Below, one piece after another: positions 24,421 to 32,305 of a stretch of DNA of 64,000 bases. Source of the stretch: Candidatus Gastranaerophilales bacterium (GTDB lineage: Bacteria > Cyanobacteriota > Vampirovibrionia > Gastranaerophilales > Gastranaerophilaceae); the NCBI GenBank assembly GCA_944324285.1, contig CALUVR010000006.1:1-64000 (forward strand), in the 5' to 3' direction. Under the pieces are notes generated by a model. It worked only from the letters and a program-made list of their open reading frames with translations, did no database searches and had not been told where the DNA came from. Numbering within the stretch: the stretch's first letter is position 1; the number at the start of each line of letters is the position of its first letter. The position numbers were made by a program, and so were the translations under genes.

Positions 24421-25809
24421 TTATAAAGCACCCATTTTTTCCTGAAGGGTATGAGCGGAATCTTCATAACCCGCACGCCCCATCAGCGCGTAAGTGTAAT
24501 TTTTAGCCTGTTCAACGCCCGGCTGATTAAAGGTATTAATCCCGTATAATTCCCCGGCAATAGCTGTCTGAACTTCCAACATATAAAGAAGCTGCGCGAC
24601 ATTATAAGGATCAACTTTCTGTAATGTAATTGTCACAGTCGGTCTTTGATAATCAGCCAACGCAACTCTTGTTGAATCAGCTTCTGCGTTTAACAGTTGA
24701 TTAATGGTTTTTCCGCCAAGGTAGTTAAGTCCTGTATATTCAAAGATATTTGGAATTTCCATTGTGGTATCAAATTCTTTGACTCTGATAAAATTGATAA
24801 TCTTGTTATTAGGCCCTTCATTATAAAGCTGAATTTGGGAGTGCTGATCAGTAACTCCAAGGGCTTTAACCGGAGTTGGGCCGATATTTACGTCGTTTCC
24901 GTCGATATCTTTATTTTTGCCGAGCGATTCCGCCCAGAGCTGTGCGTACCAGTCAGCAACATACTTTAATCTGCTTGAATAAGGCATCATAACAGAAATG
25001 TTTTTACCTTTTTTAGTATCCATAAGGTAATGTATTAAGGCATTTTGGGCTGCGATATTTTCATTGATATCGGTATTTTTCAGGGCTAAATCCATATCTT
25101 TAATCCCGTTTACAACAGCTTCAATATCAATACCGACAAGCGCAAGCGGCAAAAGTCCCACCGCAGAAAATACCGAAAATCTTCCGCCGACATCATCAGG
25201 CACAACAAAGGTTTTATACCCTTCCTGTTCTGCTATTTGTCTTAAAATACCGGTTCTTTTATCAGTTGTGGCAACAACATTATATCTGTAATTATCGCCG
25301 AGTTCTTTTTCTAATCTATCCTTTACAATCATAAACTGAGACATAGTTTCCGCAGTTGAGCCGGATTTTGTAATAACGTTAACGAGAGTTTTTTTCAAAT
25401 CCAGAATATTAAAAAGAGCATCCATTGTATCAGGATCAATATTATCAAGGAAGAAAATTCTTGGAAGTCCTTCTCTCTGATCGTCCGATAAAAGGTTCCA
25501 GTAAGGTTTCAATAATGCTTCCGTAAGCGCGATACCTCCAAGAGCTGAACCTCCTATACCGAGCACCAGAATATTTTCAAACCTATCCTTAACCATAGAC
25601 GCATACTCTTTAACATACCAGATGGTTTCCTCATTATATCCGAGATTCATCCACTGAAGCCATTGACCCGGTTTATCTTTTCTTTGATTGAGGCTGGCAA
25701 TAATTTTTGTAATAGTTTCTTTATATGCATCAAATTCACTTCTTAAATCCAACCCGTTTTCTTGACCTATTATACTGGTATCAACATTTCGGCAGCATAA
25801 TTCTATCAT
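24421..25809 (-). CDS. pgi: glucose-6-phosphate isomerase
   Basis: 462 aa, the shorter bacterial form. The phosphate loop GIGGSALGG and the SIS-domain string TKSGSTAETMSQF bind the sugar phosphate. GGRFSVFSAVGLLPLAL matches the first PGI signature and the C-terminal NTFNQPGVEQAKN is conserved. It interconverts glucose-6-phosphate and fructose-6-phosphate. GAGAGGGG lies 9 nt before the ATG. It leads a unit with the 168-aa secreted protein and trxB. Confidence 0.94.
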   Translation of the reverse strand: MIELCCRNVDTSIIGQENGLDLRSEFDAYKETITKIIASLNQRKDKPGQWLQWMNLGYNEETIWYVKEYASMVKDRFENILVLGIGGSALGGIALTEALLKPYWNLLSDDQREGLPRIFFLDNIDPDTMDALFNILDLKKTLVNVITKSGSTAETMSQFMIVKDRLEKELGDNYRYNVVATTDKRTGILRQIAEQEGYKTFVVPDDVGGRFSVFSAVGLLPLALVGIDIEAVVNGIKDMDLALKNTDINENIAAQNALIHYLMDTKKGKNISVMMPYSSRLKYVADWYAQLWAESLGKNKDIDGNDVNIGPTPVKALGVTDQHSQIQLYNEGPNNKIINFIRVKEFDTTMEIPNIFEYTGLNYLGGKTINQLLNAEADSTRVALADYQRPTVTITLQKVDPYNVAQLLYMLEVQTAIAGELYGINTFNQPGVEQAKNYTYALMGRAGYEDSAHTLQEKMGAL

Positions 25810-25994
25810 GTCGTTTTACCCCTCTCAAATAACCTTTCTTCTTATTTAATTTTTGATTACACGCATAATATTTATATATCTATAATAATTGATAAACATT
25901 AAAAAACAATATTACACAGGATAATTTAATAATTATTTACCTATATACAATTATAAGAAAAAGACAAGTCCGAACGAGGGGGATATGCATTTAA

Positions 25995-27554
25995 TTAAAG
26001 CGTTGTAATCTTTTCAGCTTTTTTTTGCATTTCCAATCTTTTTTGTTCTTCAATCCTTTTTTGACCGTAGCCGTATGAGGCGTAAATCAGAACACCTATT
26101 AACAGCCAAAGCGGGAAATATAGGGATGAAGTTTTTAAAAACTTCATAGAATAAATCATAAGTCCGCCGCAGGTGATTATACCGAGTATAGGAAACAGCG
26201 GACAAAACGGAACCTTAAAAGGTCTTTCCCTTAGAGGATCTGTTTTTCTTAATATAAGTACTGCAATACAAATGATTATAAATGAAGTAAATGTTCCAAA
26301 GTTGCAGAGTTCGGCTGAAATATTCAAATCCATAAACAGAGCACAGACGATTACCACAATTCCTGAAATCCATGTTAGTACATGAGGCGTTCTGTATTTT
26401 TTATGGATTAATCTTAAAGATTTCGGCAAAAATCTGTCGCGGCTCATCGCGTATAAAATTCTGGTTGTCCCAAGTTGATAAATTAAAAGTACAGACGTCA
26501 GGGCACAAAGGGCGCCGATTGAGATTAATCCCGCGAACCAGTCTTTTCCGATAGCACGCATAGCATGTGCAATAGGCGCCTGGGTATCAATATGTCCGAG
26601 AGGTACATTTCCTGTCAGGACAAGTGCAACACATACATATAAAATTGTACAAATTATCAAAGTTCCGAGAATTGCAATAGGCAAATCTCTTTGAGGATTT
26701 TCCGTTTCTTCAGCGGTTGTTGAGATTGCGTCAAATCCGATATAGGCAAAAAATATCAAAAACGCTCCCATAAAAATTCCCTCAAACCCGTGAGGTGCAA
26801 AAGGCGTCCAGTTCTCAGGTTTTACATAAAATGCGCCAACTACAATAAATGACAAAATCATAAACATATTCACGCCGACCATAATACTTGCGACTCTGGT
26901 AGATTCTTTCACTCCCCTTATCAACAGAACAGTAAGTGCAAGAACTATTAACATAGCCGGTAGATTTATCGCAACAGGAATTTTGTCAAATAAATACGGC
27001 ATTTGAGTATGCGGATCAAGCCCAAATTTATCGCAATAGGCAAACATAAATCGGTAATCATTTCTGAGCCACATTGGGAAATTAACAACAAAAGCCGGCA
27101 GAATATGTTTAAAACCTTTTAAAAACTGCACAAAATATCCTGTCCACGCACACGCGACCGTAATATTTCCGATAGCGTATTCAAGCATCAAAATCCAGCC
27201 GACCATCCACGCCATAAATTCGCCCATAGTTGCATACGTATAAGTATAAGCGCTTCCCGCAACAGGTATCATAGCGGCAATTTCACTGTAGCATAAAGCC
27301 GAAAAAACACACGCAATAGCAGCCATTACCATTGAAATTATAATTGCAGGACCAGCCCCGACACCTTCCGGACCACCCTGGATTGCGGTTCCGATAATTG
27401 TAAAAATGCCGGTTCCTACAACCGCACCTATTCCTATTACTATAAGATCAAAAACATTTAATGTTTTTTTTAATTCTGACTTTTTACTGGTCGCGATAAG
27501 TTCGTCTGCGCTTCTTTTTGCAAGACAATTTGCTATTATATTTCTAATATCCAT
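25995..27554 (-). CDS. APC-family amino acid permease, copy 2
   Basis: 519 aa, about 12-14 membrane helices. GIGAVVGTGIFTIIG in helix 1 is the substrate-binding unwound loop of APC transporters. The LEYAIGNITVACAW and FFAYIGFDAISTTAEE segments match the cationic amino acid transporter (CAT/YfnA) branch. It is a close paralogue of the next gene upstream, and its ATG immediately follows that gene's stop. The substrate is not predictable beyond amino acids. The cytoplasmic tail is Lys/Glu-rich. Confidence 0.88.
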   Translation of the reverse strand: MDIRNIIANCLAKRSADELIATSKKSELKKTLNVFDLIVIGIGAVVGTGIFTIIGTAIQGGPEGVGAGPAIIISMVMAAIACVFSALCYSEIAAMIPVAGSAYTYTYATMGEFMAWMVGWILMLEYAIGNITVACAWTGYFVQFLKGFKHILPAFVVNFPMWLRNDYRFMFAYCDKFGLDPHTQMPYLFDKIPVAINLPAMLIVLALTVLLIRGVKESTRVASIMVGVNMFMILSFIVVGAFYVKPENWTPFAPHGFEGIFMGAFLIFFAYIGFDAISTTAEETENPQRDLPIAILGTLIICTILYVCVALVLTGNVPLGHIDTQAPIAHAMRAIGKDWFAGLISIGALCALTSVLLIYQLGTTRILYAMSRDRFLPKSLRLIHKKYRTPHVLTWISGIVVIVCALFMDLNISAELCNFGTFTSFIIICIAVLILRKTDPLRERPFKVPFCPLFPILGIITCGGLMIYSMKFLKTSSLYFPLWLLIGVLIYASYGYGQKRIEEQKRLEMQKKAEKITTL

Positions 27555-29147
27555 CTATTTTGCTAATTCCTGTTTTCTTTGTTCTACTTTTTCATTATGA
27601 AGTTTATTTTCATTCATACGGTTTCTAACAAATCCGTACAAGAGGTAAATCATAGCACCGACTCCTAACCATACAGGAAAGAGTAAGGCTGAACTTGAAG
27701 GCTGCATTGATTTATAAACCATCAACCCTCCGCAGGTAATTATACCGAGTGACGGCACAACAGGTGAAAACGGAACCTTAAAAGGTCTTGGTCTGTCAGG
27801 ATCCGTCTTTCTTAAGATCAAAACAGCAACACAAACTATTATAAAGGATGTAAATGTACCGTAATTACATAATTCTGCCGCAACATCCAGATTTAACGTC
27901 AAAATTCCGACAACGGCAAGAAGTCCGACAGTCCAGGTAAGAAGAGCCGGAGTGTGGAATTTCGGGTGAATTTTCTGGAACCTTTTTGAAATAAAATGGT
28001 CACGGCTCATTGCAAATAAAATTCTTGTAGCCGCCATTTCTAATACCAGAAGAACTGATGTTAACCCTGCAAGCGAACCAATTGAAATCAACCCTGCCGC
28101 CCAATTCTGATGTGCAAGCGACATACAATATGCCATAGGAGCTTTCAAAAATGCTGCAGGAACAGAACCTGACGTATCCTGCATCCCTGTCATTACGAGC
28201 GCAACTAAAACATACACTATCGTAGTTATTATAAGCGATCCGATAATCCCTATCGGCAAATCCTTCTGAGGATTTTTACATTCCTCAGCGGCTGTCGCAA
28301 GCGCGTCAAACCCGATATATGCAAAAAATATTATAAATGCGCCTGCAAAAATTCCGGCAGCACCGTTAGGCGCAAAAGGAACCCAGTTATCAGGCTTTAC
28401 AAAAAATGCACCTGCAACAACAAACAACGCAATTACCGCAAGTTTTATAAAAACCATCAATCCTGCCATTTTTGTTGAATCTTTAGTCCCTTTAACAAGA
28501 ATTGCTGTGATTAAAAGCACTATCAAAATTGCAGGAAGATTTATACAAATTGGCACACCGAAAAGTCTCGGCACAAAAATATCAGGATTTTCAGCAACAA
28601 TCTTACTTGCCGAAAAAACGTCATTCACAAGCCAAACAGGCGGATGTGCAAGACAAGCAGGCAGGAATTTTTCAAACCCGCTCAAAAATTGCACAAAATG
28701 GTTAGACCACGCGCACGCAACAGCAATAAAACCGATTGCATATTCAAGCATTAAAACCCATCCGACCATCCACGCCGCGAATTCACCCAGAGTCGCAAAT
28801 GTATATGTATAAGCACCGCCCGCAACAGGAATCATTGTAGCAAATTCACTATAGCAGAGTGCTGAAAAAATACACGCAATTGCTGCAATTATCATAGAAA
28901 CGGTAAGCGCAGGACCTGCACCGAGGGATGACCCGTCAGCACTTCCTGCCGCGGCAATCCCGACTATCGCAAAAATTCCGGAGCCAATAATCGCTCCGAC
29001 CCCGAGTATTATCAAATCCCAGACCCCGAGAGTCTTTTCTAAACCCTGTCCTTTAGCTTCTTCAAGCATTTCATCCGGATTTTTAATACGGGTAATAGTT
29101 TTCAAAAAGTTGCGAGTCAATGTCGCGCGCTGGTATTTTTCTGCCAT
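27555..29147 (-). CDS. APC-family amino acid permease, copy 1
   Basis: 530 aa. It has the same architecture as its neighbour: VGAIIGSGIFAIVG in helix 1, LEYAIGFIAVACAW, FFAYIGFDALATAAEE, and a shared FKVPFSP..LGIITCGGLM tail. The tandem arrangement indicates gene duplication. Differences in loops and in helix 1 (SGIFAI against TGIFTI) suggest different substrate ranges. It is probably co-transcribed with glyQ, whose stop lies 9 bp upstream; AAGGA precedes the ATG. Confidence 0.88.
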   Translation of the reverse strand: MAEKYQRATLTRNFLKTITRIKNPDEMLEEAKGQGLEKTLGVWDLIILGVGAIIGSGIFAIVGIAAAGSADGSSLGAGPALTVSMIIAAIACIFSALCYSEFATMIPVAGGAYTYTFATLGEFAAWMVGWVLMLEYAIGFIAVACAWSNHFVQFLSGFEKFLPACLAHPPVWLVNDVFSASKIVAENPDIFVPRLFGVPICINLPAILIVLLITAILVKGTKDSTKMAGLMVFIKLAVIALFVVAGAFFVKPDNWVPFAPNGAAGIFAGAFIIFFAYIGFDALATAAEECKNPQKDLPIGIIGSLIITTIVYVLVALVMTGMQDTSGSVPAAFLKAPMAYCMSLAHQNWAAGLISIGSLAGLTSVLLVLEMAATRILFAMSRDHFISKRFQKIHPKFHTPALLTWTVGLLAVVGILTLNLDVAAELCNYGTFTSFIIVCVAVLILRKTDPDRPRPFKVPFSPVVPSLGIITCGGLMVYKSMQPSSSALLFPVWLGVGAMIYLLYGFVRNRMNENKLHNEKVEQRKQELAK

Positions 29148-29156
29148 TTAATATCC

Positions 29157-30038
29157 TTATTTACTTTCTTTACAAAGAGGAAATCCCATTTCTTCCCTCT
29201 GGGCTACATACAATTTTGCAACGGCTGAAGCCATTGTTCTGACACGATTTATAAAATTAATACGTTCGTCTTTGCTTATAACCCCTCTTGCATCAAGAAG
29301 GTTAAATGTATGCGAACATTTCAAAACATAATCGTATGCAGGAAGCACTAATTTTGCCTCAACACAATTATCAACCTCTTTCTGATAGAGGTCAAACATA
29401 GTAAACAAAGCCTTTGCATCACTAACTTCGAAATTATATTTTGATTGTTCTATTTCATTTTGAAGGTAAATGTCGCCGTATTTTAAAGTATCATTCCACA
29501 TAATATCAAAAACAGATTCTTTATTTTGAAGATACATAGCAATACGTTCAAGCCCGTAGGTAAGTTCAAGTGCAACCGGCTTAACTTCCAATCCGCCAAC
29601 CTGCTGAAAATACGTAAATTGGGTAATTTCCATTCCGTCAAGCCAAACTTCCCAGCCTACACCTGCAGCACCAAGAGTCGGTGATTCCCAGTTATCCTCA
29701 ACAAATCTTACGTCATGCTCTTTTAAATCAATCCCCATAGCCTCAAGACTTTTTAAATAAAGTTCCTGAGCATTGTCAGGAGATGGTTTTAATATAACCT
29801 GAAACTGAAAATAATGTCCTAATCTATTAGGGTTTTCACCGTATCTTGCATCTGTCGGACGTCTGCAAGGTTCAATCATTGCAGTATTCCACGGTTCTGG
29901 ACCCAGTGAACGCAAAAATGTTGCAGGGTTCATCGTGGATGCGCCTTTTTCTATATCGTAAGGCTGCTGGATTATACATCCGTAATCAGACCAGAACTTT
30001 TGTAAATTAAAAACTAATTCTTGAAAATTTAAAGCCAT
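29157..30038 (-). CDS. glyQ: glycyl-tRNA synthetase alpha subunit
   Basis: 293 aa. The class II catalytic subunit of the bacterial alpha2beta2 enzyme: [17 protein letters not shown] near the start, [17 protein letters not shown] (motif 2), and the glycine pocket with [15 protein letters not shown]. It activates glycine together with GlyS, which is not in this window, so the usual glyQ-glyS pair is split. ATG 30038 (MALNFQE) is chosen over 30050 because GGGA lies 7 nt before it. Upstream is the palindrome island. Confidence 0.96.
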   Translation of the reverse strand: MALNFQELVFNLQKFWSDYGCIIQQPYDIEKGASTMNPATFLRSLGPEPWNTAMIEPCRRPTDARYGENPNRLGHYFQFQVILKPSPDNAQELYLKSLEAMGIDLKEHDVRFVEDNWESPTLGAAGVGWEVWLDGMEITQFTYFQQVGGLEVKPVALELTYGLERIAMYLQNKESVFDIMWNDTLKYGDIYLQNEIEQSKYNFEVSDAKALFTMFDLYQKEVDNCVEAKLVLPAYDYVLKCSHTFNLLDARGVISKDERINFINRVRTMASAVAKLYVAQREEMGFPLCKESK

Positions 30039-30179
30039 AACATGTCCCAATATTGTACTATTTACACTTATTTACGCGCAAACGGAAACCACATCCTAAC
30101 GCGTGCTTTTTTCATCCTACGACCAACATAGCAAAATTGCAAACCTATGTTTAAAAATATTAAGAAAAGAACAAGTATA

Positions 30180-30760
30180 GAAAATTTATTTTTCTTATTA
30201 AGTCTATTTCTTTTCTTTTGTGGCGATGCAAAAGAAAAGAAATAGACGAAAGAAAAGAAAACTCGCGACCAAAAGAAACGAGTCAGCAGAAACCAAGGTT
30301 TCCGCACCTTCCTTTGACCAGGTTGCGGAAGGTTTATATATAATCCCCCCTTCAAAACTTTACAAGTGGGGTAAAGTCAAAGCCTCACTTGTAAAGTGAC
30401 CGTAGGTTGGGCATACCTGCCCAACAATCATTTCGGAATCGCATTGTCATTACACAGCCATACGGGGATGCCGCACTGCCCCCCTCACCCGCCCAGTGGG
30501 CACCCTCTCCCTCAAGGGGAGAGGGGATATGATTTACCCCCCCCCCTTGTAAGGTAGGTGGCGCAGCATAAGTGCCGGAGGGGTTTCTGGCGAGCGTGCG
30601 GCGTAGCCGCGATAGCGAGCATATAAGGTTGAAGGCTTTGCCTTCAACTTCTGCCCTTTGGTTCCGCGGCGCGCAGCGCCGCTGTTTCTTTGGCGTGTTT
30701 TTCTTTTTCGGTTCACTTTTTCTTTTTTTATCGCAATAAAAAAGAAAAAGTGAACGTATC
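30180..30760. repeat. palindrome-packed non-coding island
   Basis: The 857-bp gap between glyQ and the next gene is richer in GC than its surroundings and contains at least seven perfect inverted repeats. They are 19-bp arms at 30202-30220/30229-30247; 12-bp at 30357-30368/30386-30397; TTGGGCA at 30407/30418; 9-bp CCCTCTCCC at 30503/30517; GTTGAAGG at 30628/30641; GCGGCGC at 30666/30676; and 18-bp at 30711-30728/30738-30755. A C10 tract lies at 30537-30546. Two open frames here are not believable genes. It resembles an accumulation of small palindromic (REP/MITE-like) elements. Confidence 0.7.
30481..30526. repeat. bipartite palindromic element, copy E1 (intergenic)
   Basis: Begins CCCCTCACCC, then a small hairpin GCCCAGTGGGC, then the core CCCTCTCCC-TCAA-GGGGAGAGGG. 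The same plan, with a different first hairpin, recurs in copies E2-E5 within the radical-SAM gene (60316, 60438, 61592, 61784). Confidence 0.75.
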
Positions 30761-30895
30761 AGATACCCTCAAAAAGGTCTAAACAAAACCGGCGGCAGCA
30801 CACGCGATATATTATAATAAAAGAAAAAAATAATTATCTTTTGCATACTTGTTCTGTTTCTTATGTTATAATTAATAATAAAAAGGAGTATAAGA

Positions 30896-31411
30896 ATGGC
30901 GTTAAAAATATTACTATTTTCAGGAAAACAGTTTTCAGGCAAGGACACTGTCGCAAAAATGATGCTGAAAAAAATGCCTGATTATCACAGGTGCGCTATC
31001 GGTGATTCGATAAAACTGGAATACGGCAGACAAAAAGGATTAACCTACGAAGAAATAGAAAAAAATAAAGCCATGTACAGAAAAGACCTGATTACCCTGG
31101 GAAATTGGGGACGCGCGCAGGATCCTGATTACTGGCTTAAAAAAGTTATAGAAGAACCGGGTAATATTATGGTAACAGATGTCCGCGTACCGCACGAATA
31201 CGAAATATTAAAAGAAGCGGGCGCAAAATCCATAAGAGTAGAAGCCTCCCGTGAAACAAGAGCGCAAAGAGGGACTCTTGTGGGCGAAGATGACATAACC
31301 GAAACCGGCTTAGATCACATTAAAGACTGGGATTTTGTAATTGATAATAACAAAGATTACGAACATCTTGAACGCCAGGTTGATAAAGTGATTGGAGATT
31401 TAAATAAATAA
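30896..31411 (+). CDS. P-loop kinase of the animal-type phosphomevalonate kinase family
   Basis: 171 aa. FSGKQFSGKDTVA (residues 8-20) is the ATP-binding loop. The CAIGDSIKLEYGRQKGL, RKDLITLGNWGRAQDPDYW, VTDVRVPHEYE and RAQRG..DDITETGLD blocks line up in order with metazoan phosphomevalonate kinase (Pfam P-mevalo_kinase). In bacteria, related small kinases may act on nucleotides or isoprenoid phosphates, so the substrate is open. AAGGAG precedes the ATG. It is a single-gene unit with its own terminator. Confidence 0.7.
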   Translation: MALKILLFSGKQFSGKDTVAKMMLKKMPDYHRCAIGDSIKLEYGRQKGLTYEEIEKNKAMYRKDLITLGNWGRAQDPDYWLKKVIEEPGNIMVTDVRVPHEYEILKEAGAKSIRVEASRETRAQRGTLVGEDDITETGLDHIKDWDFVIDNNKDYEHLERQVDKVIGDLNK

Positions 31412-31415
31412 TAAT

Positions 31416-31442
31416 AAAAACTCCCTAAAAAGGGAGTTTTTT
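31416..31442. terminator. terminator between kinase and response regulator genes
   Basis: AAAAACTCCCT-AAAA-AGGGAGTTTTT; symmetric, so it can serve both convergent genes. Confidence 0.88.
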
Positions 31443-31444
31443 CT

Positions 31445-32137
31445 CTACACCATACCCTCTTTAACAGCCTTAACAGCAGCCTGAACTCTGTCGTTCACGC
31501 ACATTTTCTGCAGGATAGAACAAACGTGGGCTTTTGCCGTGTGTACACTGACTATTAATTCTTTTGCGATTTCAGTATTGCTTTTGCCGGATACAAGATG
31601 TTTTAATACCTCATATTCTCTTTCCGTCAGAGGAACCCTGCCTTCACTCTGGGATTTTCCAGGTAAAAATCCGATATTTTCTACTTTAGGGAAAGAACTC
31701 AGCGCCATCTGGGATACAAGAGGATCTATCCAGCAGGCGCCTTCCGCTACATCCCGAACTACGTCAGCAAGTTTTGTCGGATCAATATCTTTAAGACAAT
31801 AAGCTGATGCTCCTGAACTTAATGCCGCAATAACCTCTTCCTGCCTGTCATGTGAGGTTAACGCAATAATTTTCATCTCCGGATAAAGCTCTCTGACTTT
31901 GATTGTCGCCTCAATACCATTCATGCCGGGCAATCCTAAATCCATAAGAATTACGTCAGGTTTTTCTCTTTCGATAAGTTTCAATCCTTCGATAGCATCT
32001 TCCGCCTCGGCTACTACTTTTAAATCTTTGTTTTCGTTGAGCGCACACCTCAACCCCACACGGGTAAGTTTAAAATCCTCAATAATCGCAACCTTAATAA
32101 CCTTCTTTTCAACTACTGTACTAACTTTTTCTGACAT
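31445..32137 (-). CDS. NarL/LuxR-type response regulator
   Basis: 230 aa. Receiver domain at ~14-135 with acidic pocket IIEDF, phospho-acceptor VILMDLGLPG (Asp66), IALTSHD and YCLKDI lysine. A LuxR HTH follows at ~165-230 (LTEREYEVLKHLVSGKSNTEIAKEL and VHTAKAHVCSIL). No histidine kinase lies nearby, so it is an orphan regulator. AAGGA is 9 nt before the ATG. An 8-bp-arm palindrome 44 bp upstream may be its own operator. Its target genes cannot be named. Confidence 0.9.
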   Translation of the reverse strand: MSEKVSTVVEKKVIKVAIIEDFKLTRVGLRCALNENKDLKVVAEAEDAIEGLKLIEREKPDVILMDLGLPGMNGIEATIKVRELYPEMKIIALTSHDRQEEVIAALSSGASAYCLKDIDPTKLADVVRDVAEGACWIDPLVSQMALSSFPKVENIGFLPGKSQSEGRVPLTEREYEVLKHLVSGKSNTEIAKELIVSVHTAKAHVCSILQKMCVNDRVQAAVKAVKEGMV

Positions 32138-32180
32138 CTCTTTAAATCCTTTTTGTTTTAAATTGAACTAACAAGATTAT

Positions 32181-32203
32181 TTAATCCTAACAATAAGGAT
32201 TAA
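32181..32203. promoter_or_regulatory. inverted repeat upstream of response regulator
   Basis: TTAATCCT (32181-32188) and AGGATTAA (32196-32203) around 7 nt. It lies between the divergent response regulator and GH13 promoters, a plausible regulator site for either. Confidence 0.45.
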
Positions 32204-32250
32204 TCCATTACCCGGGTGGCTATAATTATTAAGTATTATTAAGAAATAAT

Positions 32251-32279
32251 TTCCGAAAGATATCCGCTCGTGCTATAAT
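32251..32279 (+). promoter_or_regulatory. promoter of GH13-like gene
   Basis: TTCCGA (32251-32256), 17 bp, TATAAT (32274-32279), followed by GGGAGG ahead of the ATG. Confidence 0.6.
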
Positions 32280-32305
32280 CTTAGAACAGAAGAAAGGGAG
32301 GAACC

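Noticed and set aside
25810-25994. Gap between pgi and the APC permease
   Set aside because: AT-rich, no open frame with a ribosome site, no hairpin with T-run; nothing supportable seen.
30068-30355. Open frame in the palindrome island (95 codons, minus)
   Set aside because: It runs through a 19-bp inverted repeat and low-complexity sequence, and its translation is Lys/Arg/Phe-biased. It is better explained as repeat DNA.
30534-30716. Open frame MNRKRKTRQRN... in the palindrome island
   Set aside because: Made entirely of palindromes and a C10 tract; very basic translation with no ribosome site.
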